Positions 48,605 through 60,889 of a stretch of DNA of 64,000 nt are shown piece by piece. The notes beneath the pieces were generated by a model. It had not been told where the DNA came from and did not search any database. It saw only the letters and a program-made list of their open reading frames with translations. The stretch's first letter is position 1. Each line of letters opens with the position of its first letter. Location: the NCBI GenBank assembly GCA_004369045.1, contig ML213524.1:1-64000 (forward strand). The letters run 5' to 3'. Source of the stretch: Heliocybe sulcata (Eukaryota; Basidiomycota; Agaricomycetes; Gloeophyllales; Gloeophyllaceae). The translations under genes and the position numbers were made by a program.

Positions 48605-51108
48605 ATGAAGGACGAGGAGCAACTAGCGGAAATTCAGATTTTATACCAGCTTATATATCCCTACCAGACATGGTACACCTGGGCCGGTATCGTCGGACTC
48701 GCCACCATTGTCAACCTCGTCTCTCGGTCGACCTCCTTGATCAACCGGTACTCATCCTCTCGAGTCAGCCAAAACGGAAATGATAGGTCTGCTATATGGC
48801 GCGTTACATTTGCACTTGCCAATGCTTGGCGCGTCATCGCGTACCGGTCGACCGTTCACTTCGGCTGGGGTTATTCTATGAGCTTCCTGGAGTTCTTCTT
48901 GACGGCTGGGTACTTAACCGCATTGCTTGCATGGTCATGGGTCCATAGTACGTTCATATGGATACTACGTACAGCGACCCTAACTGACCTTCTTGGGTAG
49001 CATCCAGAGCGGAAGTTTGGGACCTCGAGTTTGGCGCCGACTATGTAGCAAACCGCCTTGGGACTATAGCTGTTGCTCAATTCCCCCTGATGACGGTGCT
49101 TGGGACGAAAAATAATATCATATCATGTAGATTGCAGAGCCCACTATGCTCATAAGCTGCGCTGATTGCCTTCCCTTGGTTGTAGTTTTGACGGGTGTCG
49201 GACATGACAAGGTACGTCAACCTGTGACCATGTCCTTGATCGATACATATTTTTTGCGCTGTCATAGTTGAACTACTTGCACCGGATGACTGCTCGAGTT
49301 GCGTTCGTTATTCTTTGGATGCATGCGGGACTATGGGTACGCCGCGCTCTTATGTCTTTACTGGATCTGACGTTAACGTCTCATTAGATGCCTCGAGCGT
49401 GAGAAGTTTCAATTGTAGGAAATCATACATGACATACTCACCCCTTCATTGTTTTTGTTAGCATGCTCCCAGAGTTCTGGTACGACACGGTGTGGGTGCG
49501 AGCAGGCGTCCTCGGGCTCGTCGCGTTCACTATCTTGTGCTTTACATCCATCAGACCGGCGCGGGAGAAGTCGTACGAATGGTTCTTATGGGGCCACTTT
49601 GCCCTGGTATTGTACGTTTTACTCGCCTCCTTGTGACCCCCGTTTCTAAATGTTTGCTCGTGTTCAAGTATATTCCTCGTGGGTGCCTATTACCACACTG
49701 TACGATGCCTGTGAGTGCTCCTCCGTAATCCACGTTTCGTCCATTCTAAACCCGAACAGGTACCACCCCTGGATCCTTGCCTGTCTCGGTATCTGGGCCT
49801 TCGATAGACTCGTCCGTGTCCTGCGGGTCGCATACTTCTCCATCGCCTCTCGCCTCTCCCGCTGGCGCTCCTCCCGCAGTCCGACTAGCACAGCGCGTTT
49901 CGAGAGTCGCGCAACAGTTGAGCTCCTCACTCCGCACCACGTCTCTGTGCGCCTGCAGCGCCCTCGCGGCTTCCACTGGGGCCCAGGGCAGACGGCGTAC
50001 CTGATGGCACCTGGAGTTAGCGTCTTACCCTGGGAGGCACACCCGTTCACCATCGCTAGCGTCGACGGGAGCCGGTACAATTATCAGCTGACCAATGGAA
50101 GCGACGCTGGGAGCATCGAGAAGACACATGGTGACGGGGATGCTGACGAGAAGGATGAGCTGGTGTTCATTGTCGGCGTCATGCAGGGTTTCACGGGTAG
50201 ACTCGGGAAGAGAGTTGCGGAAAGTGAACGGGTGACGAGTGTGACGGCGCTTGTGGAGGGGCCATATGGGGATGGGGAGGATGTCCTAGCATATGACACG
50301 GTTCTACTCGTTGCAGGTAAAAGGAATTGGCAGTAGTCGCTGAGCAGCTGTCTGACGTCTGCAGGCGGCACCGGTGTGGCGTGGACCCTGCCTCTTTTAA
50401 TTGATACAATCCGGTATGGATCACAATCATCTACTACGGGAGAACGAACTGACGGAAGCCATTCCTTTTAGAAGAGCCCACCTATCTTACAGGAAATGCC
50501 GAAAACTGATATTTGTATGGGCAGTCAAGGATATGGGTGAGTCGTCTCACCCCTCGACGAATCCCACAGTCACAAACAGAGCCCCTCCCCAGACCACGCA
50601 TCATGGATTTCGGACTCTCTGAGGCGTATATTCCCGCTTTTACCCTCTCTGACAGACATGGAGGTCTCCATCCGCATCTTCATCACGCGCGAACGCAATT
50701 TCTCGACGCCGAACGTGCTGGACGACCAGCCTCCGTCGACTCCCGAGTCTGTCGACGAGAAGTCGCTGGAGGAGGGCAAGTCGTGCGCGGACGTCGACGC
50801 CGTGCTGAGCGCACCCTGCGTGCAGGTAGAAAGCGGCAGGCCGGATGTGCAAGAGATCGTGAGGGCCTGCATCGATGCGTGTCGGGAGAGAAAGGCGGAT
50901 GACATGTTTGTCGGAGGTGTGTGCTTCGCTTGGGGTTTCTGCTTGCGGCCGACTTAAGGGTATTTACCCCCTCTTAGTTTGTGGTTCGGCGTCACTTGCG
51001 GAAGCGGTGAGGGTAGGCGCAAGGGTCAACCCGTTGTGGGGACGTAACAGCATTCTGAGAGGAGGGCCGAACGTGGTCCTGAAAGTCGAGAGTTTCGGAT
51101 ATGCTTAG
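48605..51108 (+). CDS. Ferric/cupric reductase (FRE family) 1
   Basis: A multi-exon gene from Met 48605 to the stop at 51106-51108. The N-terminal helices include YTWAGIVGLATIVNLVS and FFLTAGYLTALLAWSW. The heme-bearing core has the expected paired histidines: NYLHRMTARVAFVILWMHAG, then WGHFALVLF and VGAYYHT. The FAD site is HPFTIASVDG after RPRGFHWGPGQTAYLMAPGV. NADPH motifs follow: LVEGPYGDG, VAGGTGVAWTLPLLIDTI, KLIFVWAVKDM and the closing VCGSASLAEAV with KVESFGYA. The plasma-membrane enzyme passes electrons from cytosolic NADPH to extracellular Fe(III) or Cu(II) so that the metal can be imported. All key motifs are intact. Its paralogue begins 10 kb downstream on the same strand with the same order of motifs. 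Confidence 0.9.
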
Positions 51109-51465
51109 ACAGTGGGTACTTGTCGTTAAAATAGATGTTGTATGAGCTTCAGCACTCTCACATATCTGTCACACGGTTTCCTGGGGTTCACGAATTGAGA
51201 TGGTTTCTCCGTTACACTGTCGACCAGAGGTGTATCTGAAGGCAAAATATTATTACAAGTCGACGTACTGACCTCTACGGACTCTGACGACTTTTTATTG
51301 AGTTCATTAGACCTGTCCGAGTATCGCTGACGGTCGTCGTCAGAATGAGAAGGATGACTCGGGGGATTGATAGCGGTCCGGAATCTCAGAATTGTGATCA
51401 AATCTGTAAGTGACAGGCAGGTGAGGCTCGAGGAAGAGCTACAACATGTAGCAAAGGTATACATC
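51109..51465. other. Intergenic between convergent FRE 1 and F-box genes
   Basis: About 360 bp. A minus-strand 122-aa frame here overlaps the 3' side of the F-box gene and has no recognisable domain. Confidence 0.45.
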
Positions 51466-52953
51466 TTAGGAAGATTCATCATCGGGCAAGTCATGTGTTT
51501 CGAACGCGGTACCCCAAGAACTGAAAGGCTCCTCTAAGTCGATCTCTACGTACAAGTGCACATCCTGGACAAAAGGCTTGATGGGAAAAAGTGCACTTGT
51601 TCCCTCGAAACGAAGCAACCCTTCCCAAAAAACGAGAGTAGGAGTATCCCACACAACAGTCTCTCGGAGGTTTAACCGCAAGTTCTCCTCGTCGCGCCGT
51701 GTTGGGGGTAGAATGGTAGGTAGGTTCGGGATATCACGGAGGGTTGTGTCTAGAAGTCGGACTCGCTCGAGCTTGGGACAGATGGTGCGCAGTGGCTCCA
51801 AGGCGAACCTGCTTTCGGTGCAGGCCGCCGCATCAGCCCACCGTTCCATAGGTAGAAGGTCATGCCATATATCGATGAAGCGCAGGGTAGGATGGGTCGT
51901 GCTGAAGCTGAAGCACTTGTACAGTACGAGATGCTCTAGTACGGGACAGTGCTGGATTGTCCCTTGGACTGGGATGAACTCGTCAAAAAACATGGCCTCC
52001 GTGTCTATTTCCAGGTATTTCAGGTGAGCACCTTTGGATGCAGTGATTTTCTCTACCGCATCATATTCAGGGCACCAGTACTCCCCGAAGCTGACCAATA
52101 GCGACGTCAATGCTGGTGTCGAGAGCTGGTTCATGAAGTTCATCAGAGAAGACGAACAGAGAGTGACAGACAAGGTGGTCAGATTCGGCAGTTCGACAGT
52201 GTCAACTGATGAGACAGACCCCAATTCGCGGTTTAAGACAAGATGGAAGGACAGCGATTGCAGCTGCGGTATCTGCTGCAGAAGTCGTATGAAAGGGAGA
52301 TTCGAGCTAATTGCTGGTCCAAGAGAGAGATGAGAGAGGGAAGACATGGAACTGTGGTTATACAACATCTCGATTGGTTTTGAATCTGCCTTCCACCAGC
52401 TCATGTTGGCCGTAGTCGGTATGCATGTCAATGACTTCAGCTGGGGACAGCAGGACATTATCTCTTCTACTGCAGTCGGAACGACAACGTCTAGCCGCTC
52501 AATGACGCATTCCACAGCAAGATGCTTGACTTTAGAGCGCAGGTCGAGGGGGCTTGAATCATTCTTGATCGTAGTAAGGAACGGGTCAAGGTGTTTCAGG
52601 CGAAGTGCAACATTCTCGTAGAGCATGGGTAGCACAGCGAGCCACCAAGTCTTGCAAACCAGCATGAATGACAGGTAATCTCGCAGATCTCGTGGCTCCA
52701 GACGTTGAGCAGCGTGCGGTCCGGCGTGGATGGGCAGATAACTAGACGGGAACGTGAACTCGAAAATCGAGAGGAGCAGCTCTGCCGGAGGGTCCTGAAA
52801 TCCAGAGCGAGGTATCTGCTTTGACTGTTAAAAACCTCGTCTACTCACATATTGCACAGGCCTCTCGTAACCTACCTCACTCGCAGAATCAGTCCTATCG
52901 GTAAGCATCGCCTCTTGCAGGTGCAAAGTCTTCAGCTGCAGTTCAATATCCAT
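51466..52953 (-). CDS. F-box protein, intact copy
   Basis: Two exons: a short first one from Met 52953 (MDIELQLKTLHLQEAML...) and a long one to the stop at 51466, joined across an intron of about 50 bp. After the join comes SKQIPRSGFQ, then the F-box (PAELLLSIFEFTFPSSYLPI ... FMLVCKTWWLAVLPMLYENV). About 370 residues of irregular leucine-rich sequence follow (for example LPNLTTLSVTLCSSSLMNFM, YLEIDTEAMFFDEF, LRFIDIWHDL). F-box proteins dock to Skp1 in SCF ubiquitin ligases, and the repeat part picks the target. Agaricomycetes carry many such fast-changing copies. The target is unknown. A broken paralogue and a fragment lie just to the right. Confidence 0.85.
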
Positions 52954-53545
52954 CGTTTTAGAAGAACCCGATGCGAAGAGATGGAAGGCGTAGAGTGGCT
53001 CGTGGACGGGTAAGGATTACTGCAAGGCTGAGTGCCAGTGTGCGCGTGTGGCAAAATCCAGGAAACGCGTTGTTTGCTTCTGTTGTCGTGTTTGGCCACT
53101 TGGGTGCTCGCTCTCCTGCTACCATTAATTCCTAGATTCCTCCTTAAGCACCTCCCCTTGACTACTATCACGCATGCCAACGCTTCACCGGTATAAACTA
53201 TGCACCGTACTCCGGCTATTGCGCACAGCATACTACTCTCTGCCCAGGCCGTTCATACCGGATCCCAAAATGTGATTCACCTCTACGTCCTCAACTACCA
53301 GGCCGTTAACTTTCTCTTCTTCGACCATGATGACTAATCCCGGTATGGTCTCAACCATGTTAGGTCTACCGTGCTCGGCGCTTGTGGTCAGCTAATGCTG
53401 TGCTGCTTGGACCCGCATCAGCCTGGCTCCCGTTCTTCTACCATCTTCCGATATCCAGTACCCGCGACGGTCCCAATTTATCCACTCAGCCAACCATTTG
53501 ACTTTTTGCCACCTTCTTTGGAGCCGATGTGCACTTGCTCGTATA
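52934..53545. repeat. Duplicated block, copy 1 (F-box first exon and 5' flank)
   Basis: From the first exon of the intact F-box gene outward, sequence matches 57734-58300 at high identity. Shared stretches include GCAAAATCCAGGAAACGCG (about 53052 and 57831) and CTCTACGTCCT(C/A)AACTACCA (about 53281 and 58038). The homology goes past the gene into a coding-like but frame-broken stretch containing GGACCCGCATCAGCCTGGCT. Confidence 0.75.
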
Positions 53546-54380
53546 TGTGGACTGCGCTGGTTATACGACCGGCCTCCAGCCCGTTCTTCCGAGAGTGCGC
53601 ATGCTGCTCTCCTACAACTGGCCTCGTCTCTATTTAGGCGGCCAACGTTGTGCCCGAGACCTCCCTGGATCTGCGGAGAAGGCTACCCACTACTCAAACT
53701 CTCGCTGACGGCTTCTCGGCATGGTATTCGCGATCCGGGAGAAGGACTTGCATTGTACTGGTACCTACGACCACTCGTTTCCGCGGTTCGGTCAAAGGAC
53801 GAGGTTTCGAGAATGAAGGCGAGATCATATGCATCGCGTAATATGAACCTCGTATACCCCTGGCAGACTTCTGTACTCAGTACATAGAAGACTAAGCCTA
53901 CTCAGTCTCGTCAAGAACTCACAACATACGGAGCGCTCGTTGCCTCTCCTTTGAATGAAGCCTGCACGGTCGCTGTCCAGGCGCTCCAGCTATGTCCCCC
54001 GGCTATGATACTCTACGATCTCCCTAGCATCTCGACAATGGACGTCGATCTTCGGGTTGCTGTGCCTTCTTCCATCTTCAGCATCGGTGCTCGCTCTGTA
54101 CCAAACCTAAAAGAAGTCAATGAAATTATGGGATCAACTCATACTCTTAGAGCTCCTTACGATGTACGGCGCACGTCACATTCGCCCGAAGCCTAGCCTC
54201 GGATGCCAATCTACAGACGACAATGGGCTCGTTGTGGTGTTCGCAGAGCTCCTTGCGATACCGCGCACGTCCAACATCCGTCCGGAGCCCAGCCTCTACA
54301 GACAACACTCACTTCCAGTAACCGAATATATGACTGCCCTGTAAATGTGGCCCAATATCGGGAAGTCACGGTTGAAATAT
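53546..54380. other. Repeat-derived intergenic sequence
   Basis: Short frames without domains. The part near 54150-54300 (CGGCGCACGTCACATTCGCC and CGCGCACGTCCAACATC) recurs at about 58326-58440, so it belongs to the duplicated material around the F-box genes. Confidence 0.5.
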
Positions 54381-55100
54381 CTGTGCAATTGGATACATGA
54401 TTATCTATTTGATATATCACATATCGTTAAAATGAGAACATATATCTACAATTTGTGTGATTCTATGACTTGCAAGGCATATTTGTTATTCACATGCAAA
54501 GGTTAAGGTGAATGGTGATCTCATATTTGGCCGAAGCTACGGCAGAAAGTAAAAATTTGAAATATTAGCTTCTCACGTAGTTCTGTCTGTATTACATATA
54601 TAGTGAAACATATCCATATACAGTAGAAGTTTGTTGGACATTTCAAATTTTCTGCTTCGAAATGATGATGGCTAATATTTCTTCCAGCACCAGTGGGACA
54701 AATGTCAAAACGAAACCGGGGACCAACATTTGTCATGGCGATATATTCCATATATGGGTTCCCATTCGGGTCTGTTGGGGTATCCTGAAGTAAATTTGAA
54801 ATTCCACACATCAAGCATATCTCGGAAGATATACCAGATATGGGCGATAATCCCAGTGCAATGAAATATTCGAAATTGTTGTCGATCAAAAACCTCAATA
54901 CAAATAAGAATTATACTTATAACTACACATCGGACAATATTTATAATTTACTTCAACATATTCCAACATAGTGTAGCTTCGTATGTATTTCATATATATA
55001 AATTCCTATACACAATATAACATATATAAAAAATAACCTGCCATTTCCGGTGAATATTATATATCAAAGCCCACATCTCAATTTAGGTCGGCATTTACAG
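54381..55100. other. AT-rich island with a 125-aa frame
   Basis: Strongly AT-rich compared with all flanking sequence (one 60-bp line near 54961 is about 25 percent G+C). A minus-strand frame at 54521-54898 encodes 125 aa without a recognisable domain; its middle (GRNISHHHFEAENLKCPTNF) looks protein-like. No clear terminal repeats or target duplication were found. It could be a transposon relic, an inserted foreign piece or an A/T-biased non-coding stretch. Confidence 0.45.
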
Positions 55101-55329
55101 CGATCACGTATATTCGGTTCCCTCCGGTGACTCGGCTCCGTCTAGCCACTCCCTCGTAACCCGTAACTCTGGTTCTTTTTTCTCTCCGTCATCTAATCAG
55201 CTTCCCGGGTGAATATAGTCCTGAGTCATGATCTTCTGCGCATCTCGCGAGAAGCCCGCTCCTTCGTCTGCTGCATCTCTCGCAATATCACCTTCCTGAT
55301 TGGTGCCGATCGACCGAACCGCCTCGACC

Positions 55330-55625
55330 TACAAATCCAAGCTCGGGTGCACGAGGAATTGGCTCCAGCATATCCTAGCATTACTAGCTATTCCTAGCTT
55401 GTGTACCTTCGTCGCCGGGGGACTTGGCGATGGGCCCGCATGTCACTCTACAGATGATACTCGGCTCGTCCTGGTCATCAGAAACTCGTATCTCTCGTTC
55501 TCTTTTCTCTCTGTCGTCTGACCAGCCTGCCGGGTTACCATCTCATGAATCAGGGCCTTTCGCGCATCTCGGAGAATCTCCCGACAATAGCTCCCCGATT
55601 TGTTGCGCCTTATTCCATTCACAAT
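55330..55625. repeat. Dispersed repeat module, copy 1
   Basis: Contains AAGCTCGGGTGCACGA with ATTGGCTCCAGCATAT (about 55339) and GACAATAGCTCCCCGATTTG (about 55580). Matching modules occur at about 58730-58996 and again, in part, near 59278-59312. Confidence 0.65.
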
Positions 55626-55627
55626 GC

Positions 55628-55864
55628 TCACTCTGTCTTCAGACCGGCGTGGACGGGCAGATAAACAGATGTGAGGGAGAAGTCGAAGATCGCGAGGAGC
55701 AGCTCTGCCGGAAGATCCTGGAAACCAGAGCGAGGTATCTGTTTCGACTGTGAAAGACCTTGTCTGCTCACATATCGCACAGCACTGTCGTAACCTACCT
55801 CACTCGGATGATCGGTCCTATCCGAAAGTATCGCCTCTTGCAGCTGCAAAATCTTAGGCTCCAT
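55628..55864 (-). pseudogene. F-box gene fragment (5' end only)
   Basis: MEPKILQLQEAILSDRTDHP from 55864 matches the first exon of the intact F-box gene. After an intron-equivalent segment comes SKQIPRSGFQDLPAELLLAI and FDFSLTSVYLPVHAG. The similarity ends there, where the sequence changes to the dispersed repeat module and reaches a stop. The leucine-rich part is missing, so it is a truncated copy. Confidence 0.8.
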
Positions 55865-56227
55865 TCTAGCATTCAGCGTCCTCCCAGAGCCCGAAGAACT
55901 AGATGTTCCTGTAGGAACTACTGCAGGGCTAAGTTGTGCGCGTGCGGCAAGTCCCAGGAAACATACTGGGCGCTCTCCTGCTGGACTACCCAGATACCTT
56001 TCTCCTTGACTGTGATCATGCGCATTGATGCGGCACCTATATGAGACTATGCACCATCTCGCGGCTGTGGCCCATAGCAAAATACACCCGCAGAGTAAAA
56101 GAAAGGTCTCCCCTAAAAAGCTAGTACAACTCCCGATTTTCGTAGGGTGGAGATAGAGTACAATCAGTTTTTCAAGATATCATAATACTTTTATCAGCCT
56201 GAGTATAGATCCGAATAGACGTGATCT
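55865..56227. other. Intergenic between F-box fragment and broken F-box copy
   Basis: Part of the duplicated 5' flank of the F-box family on its left side, then unrelated sequence. Nothing else was seen. Confidence 0.45.
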
Positions 56228-57753
56228 TCAGTGGGTCTGACATGCCGGAGACCAGAGACCTTGCTGGTCGCAAGGTAATTCATCATTCACCATCTCATTC
56301 ACATCATACGTGGTTTGCCAAGGATTTATTGAGTCATTCCAGAACAACTTGTTGCCCAGGTGCAAGTGTGCGTTCTGGACAAAAGACGTGGCTGAGTGAA
56401 AGGAAGGTTTCCCCAGGAAATCGGTCATCCCGCGAATAAGCAGCCATTCGCGAAAAACCAGCGTCGGAGTATCCCACACAACAGTATCCGCGACCACCAA
56501 CCGCAAGTTCGCCTCATCGAGTCGTGTCGGTGGCAGAATGGTAGGTAGGCCCGGGATACTTCGGTCTAGGACTCTGACTCGCTCGAGCTGCGGAAAGACA
56601 GTTCGCAGTATGCCCGAGGAGTGTCCGTGTGTGGCGCATTTCGCGACTGCACCCCAATGTTCAGCAGCTGGAATGCGGCGCCATATATCAATGAAGCGCA
56701 GAGTAGGATGGGTGGCGTAGAAGTTGAGATACTTGCACAGCACGAGATGCTCTAGTACGGGACAGTGCTCGATTGCCTCTTGGTCTAGGATGCGCTCATC
56801 CCCAAAAAGGTCGTTCTCCGTGTCTACCTCCAGGTATTTCAGGTGACAACCTTTGGATGCGATGATTTTCCCTGCGGCATCGTATCCGGAGTCCCAGTGT
56901 TCCCCGTAGCTGACGCGTAGCGATGTCAAGGCGGGTGTCGAAAGCTGGTGCACAAAGTGCATCAGGGAAGACGAACAGAGAGTGACAGACAAGCTGGCCA
57001 GATTCGGCAGTTCGACAGTGTCAGTTGATGAGATAGCCGACGTCTCGCCGTGTGAGACAAGATGGAAGGACAGCGACTGGAGCTGCGGCATCTGCTGCAG
57101 TAGTCGTAGCAAAGGGGGACCCGAGCTGATCTTTCGTCCCAGAGAGAGACCAGAGAGGGAAGACATAGAAGTGTGGCTATACACCGTCTCGATCGGTCTT
57201 GAACCAGTGCGGAAATCAAAGACCTTGGAGGAAATGTACGCCAATGACTTCAGCTGAGAGCAGCAGGAAATGATCCCTTCAGCTGCTTCCGGAATGACCA
57301 CAGCTTTCCGCTCAATGATACATTCCACAGCTAGATGTTTGACTTTGGAGCTCAGCTCGACGGGAGTGGAATGGTTCTTGATTGTAGCAAGGAATGGGAC
57401 AAGCTGTTCCACCCGAAGAGCAACATTCTCATAGAGCATGGGCAGCACAGCGAGCCGCCAGTCCGTGCAAACCAGTAGTCCCGCAGATTTCCTGGCTCCA
57501 GCCGGGCCCCCCGTCCCGTGTGCCAGTGGATGGAAAGATAACGAGGCGGAAAGGTAAAGTCAAGGATGGCGAGCAGCAGCTCTCTCGGAATAGTTTGAAT
57601 GCCAGAATGAGGTATCTGTTTTGACTGTTAAAAACCTCGTCTACTCACATATTGCACAGCACTCTCGTAACCTACCTCACTCGCAGAATCAGTCCTATCG
57701 GTAAGTATCGCCTCTTGCAGGCGCAAAGTCTTCAGCTGCAGTTCAATATCCAT
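56228..57753 (-). pseudogene. F-box protein copy 2, broken by a 13-bp deletion
   Basis: First exon from Met 57753 (MDIELQLKTLRLQEAIL...), intron, then SKQIPHSGIQTIPRELLLAI and LDFTFPPRYLSIH, matching the intact copy. At about 57476/57477 this copy lacks 13 bases that in the intact gene encode most of YLSFM just before LVCKTWW. The loss shifts the frame, and translation from the normal start ends within about 45 codons. Beyond it a 406-aa frame remains open from MLPMLYENVALRVEQL to 56228 and aligns with the leucine-rich part of the intact gene. It is therefore either a recent pseudogene or a gene now starting at the internal Met (57448) without its F-box. The long open 3' part suggests the break is young or that the remainder is still selected. 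Confidence 0.8.
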
Positions 57754-58300
57754 CGTCCTACCAGAACCCGATGCGAAGAGATGGTGCTGTAAGGATTACT
57801 GCAAGGCTGGGTGCCAGTGCGCAGCGTGTGGCAAAATCCAGGAAACGCGTTGTTTGCTTTTGTTGTCGTGTTTGGCCACTTGGGCGCTCGCTCTCCTGCT
57901 CGCATCTCCCCTTCACTAATAGCACGCATACCGACGCTGTACGGGTATAAACTATGCACTGTCTCGCGTATATTGCACAAAGCACACTACTCTCTGCCCA
58001 GGCCGTTGGCACCGGATCCCCAAAATGTGATTCACCTCTACGTCCTAAACTACCAAGGCCGTTAACTTTCTCTTCTTCGACCATTACGACTAGTCCCGGT
58101 ATGGTCTCAACTATGTTAGGTCTACTGTGCTCTTCAGATTGGGGGCGCTTGTGGTCAGCTAATGTTGTGCTGCTTGGACCCGCATCAGCCTGGCTCCCGT
58201 TCTTCTACCATCTTCCGATATCCAGTACCCGCGACGGTCCCAATGTATTTACTCAGCCAACCATTTGACTTCTCGCCTCCTTCTTTGGAGCCGATGTGCA
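57734..58300. repeat. Duplicated block, copy 2 (F-box first exon and 5' flank)
   Basis: Partner of 52934-53545. Compared with copy 1 it has lost a short piece near 57783-57786 and about 55 bases near 57900 (copy 1 ACCATTAATTCC...), and gained an insertion near 58130-58143 (TCAGATTGGGG). Confidence 0.75.
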
Positions 58301-58319
58301 CTTGCTCGCATATGTGGCC

Positions 58320-59320
58320 TTGCGATACACGGCGCACGTCACATCCGCCCGAAGCTTAGCATCGGATGCCACCCGACAGACGACAATCGGCTCATTCTGG
58401 TCTTCACAGCTCTCCTTGTGATATACCGCGCACGTCCAACATCTGCCCGAAGCCCGGTCTCGGATGTCACTCTACAGACAGTACTCGGCTCCCTCGGAGC
58501 TCGGAGCTCTCGAGACCAGCTTGGTTCTCTGTTCTCTCTGTCATTCAACCGTTCTCTTTTCTCTCCGTCATTCAACCAACTCTCCGGGTGAACATTCCCA
58601 TGACCCTCATGGCTGCTAGCGGCTTTTCGAGCATCACGGGAGAATCCCGTTCCCTGCGTCTGCTGCATCTCTCGCAATATCAACCTCTTGATTGGTGTCG
58701 ACTGACGAACATCCTAAGCCTAGAAATTCAAGCTCGGGCGTCCGATGAATTGGCTCGATCATATGCTAGCCCTAGCTCGTGTACCTTCATCGTCGTCGCA
58801 GGACTCGGCAATGCGCCCCCTTGTCAGTACTCGGCTCGTCCTGGTCATCAGAAACTCGAGACTCTCGTTCTCTTTTCTCTCCGTCATCTAATCAGCTTCC
58901 CCGGTTACCATCTCATGGATCACGACTTTTCGCGCGTCTCAGGAGAAGCTCCCGACAATAGCTCCCCGAGTTGTTGCGCCTTATTCCATTCACAATGCCC
59001 GCTCTGCCCCAAGCCTCGAGGGAATCGATGAAATCATGGGATCGAACTGGTACTTTCAGACCTTCTCGCGATATACCGCGCCGAAACCCAGCCTCGGTTG
59101 TCACTACAGACGGTACTCGGCTCGTTCTGGTCACCGATCTCTCGAATCCTTCTTTCTCTCCGTCAGTCAACCAACTATGCCGAGTGAATGGTTCCATGAG
59201 CATCACGTTCCTGCGCCTCTCGCAATATCTATTCCTTGATTGGTGCCGACTGACGAGCCGCCTGGACCTACAAATCCAAGCTCGGGTGCACGATGAGTTG
59301 GCTCGAGCATATCCGAGAAT
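58320..59320. repeat. Dispersed repeat modules, copies 2 and 3
   Basis: Two successive degenerate copies of the module seen at 55330-55625: AAGCTCGGGCGTCCGATGAA (about 58730) with GACAATAGCTCCCCGAGTTG (about 58951), then AAGCTCGGGTGCACGATGAG (about 59278). Reading frames across them are broken and share words such as CTCGTTCTCTTTTCTCTCCG. Confidence 0.65.
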
Positions 59321-60889
59321 CAGCTGCTGTAAAGTGCATGCGTGCCATTGTCGTGGCTGCAGTACCTGGCAATGGACCCGGCTTGGCAGGTCTCCTGCAT
59401 GGCATGTACCTGTCTAGAGAGTATCGGTATTCATACCTGCCCGGAGCCTGAGATCGCGAGTGCCTTCCGCTTCCAGCAACGGTACTCGAAACAACGACTT
59501 GGCATTACCACCAATGTATTCAAAGAATGCTGCGACAATTCATGCCAGCAACACGCTCCGTACTTGGGCTCCCCTTGACTTGGGAAAACAAGGGCTGTGG
59601 ACAGAGTCTCTGCACAGTGAGGCCCGACCCTTCCGCTTCAGGCGTGAATGCACGAGAGGTTTATGGCTGGAGAGTGCGCGCTTCCGCCCGGCCTTCTGGT
59701 CTGCAAAGTTGAGTACCTGGCTGGTCGTGGGGCGGTACATGTCCGCTTCATGGTCGTCGACGCCTTGGCATACAATATCCACCCTATCATTCGCCTTGAC
59801 GATAGCAACTGCGCCAATCCGTCCTAGCCCTTCTCCGAGTGCACACCAGCACGGGTATTTGGCTCACTGTTCGCCTAGACAAGGGAGCTTGTACAGGTCT
59901 AGCGCGGCTCCAATGCTCAGAGGTACATGGACGTAGTCGAGTCTCTGCTTGCGGCCGAACAAGGTCCCGCGCAGGCTAGTGTCCTCGCAGACATGTACTC
60001 CTTCGAGTGCATGGTCGACGGGCAGTTGGCTCGAGGTACTAGGAGGTCTTGGCAGATACATTTGACAGCCCTATATGGCCTCTGGGACCTTCTATTCTAT
60101 AGACTGGCCCAGGAACGTCAATCTCCTCTAATAAGTAGCCATTCAACGGATGCTGTATTTATATCCCCGAGTGATGCTAGCGGAAGCTTTGTGGGTTAGG
60201 GGCACGCGAGGCGATGCAGGCACATGGAGAGAAGCCCCGAGGAGGGAGAATAGCTACATACAAGGTAAGCGCGTTGTGTAACTCGGGGAAGGCTGGATGA
60301 AGCAGCGGATCTGACGTGCTCGTTATCCTTGCGATAATGGCTTGACGGAGGAGAAAGAAGAGTGGTCCATGCGAGGGAGGTAATTTGTAGTCGGCGGTTC
60401 AAATACCGGGATAGCACGCGGGTCGTACTATGCTGATTCAGACGTGCGTAAGAGAGCAGACGAGTAGGTTTCGACGCCAACATCCTGGCTGGCGAGCGCG
60501 CACAACTACCGACGCGAGCTAGGATAGCGGGAGAAGGTCGGTCCTATTTACATCCAGGGGCCTCGGCAGCAACGACGACGCAGAAGCGTCCACAACGCGG
60601 AGAAATCTGGATCACTGTCGGACGTCATCACATTCGCGTAACGCCAAATAATCCAGTCAGCGCTGGCGTGCTCGTCGTACGTGGGAGCAGCTGTCCTCAT
60701 CGTCGTCGACAGCGGCGGGGACGCTGCTCGCCTGTTGGCCCTTCATTCCAGCGCGTGCATCTTCCCAGAACGGCAGCCCACGCTCATGTCGAATCTTATC
60801 CTCACACCGAGTCGACGCCAAGCACACAGATTAGATCAATCGACCCAATCCGCGCCGCCCGATCGCGATCAGAAGCAGCGCTGGAAAAC
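59321..60889. other. Intergenic, 1.6 kb, no recognisable gene
   Basis: A 158-aa plus-strand frame (59460-59936) has no domain and no splice partners that I could find. The right half (60.5-60.9 kb) is the distal upstream region of ferric reductase 2. Confidence 0.4.

Noticed and set aside
53371-53640. Plus-strand frames in the duplicated block as a secreted or membrane protein gene
   Set aside because: The second copy at 58120-58360 has a different frame and stop pattern, so there is no sign of coding constraint.
60395-60425. GGTTCAAATACC-like sequence resembling a tRNA B box
   Set aside because: No matching A box, acceptor stem or anticodon arm could be folded around it.
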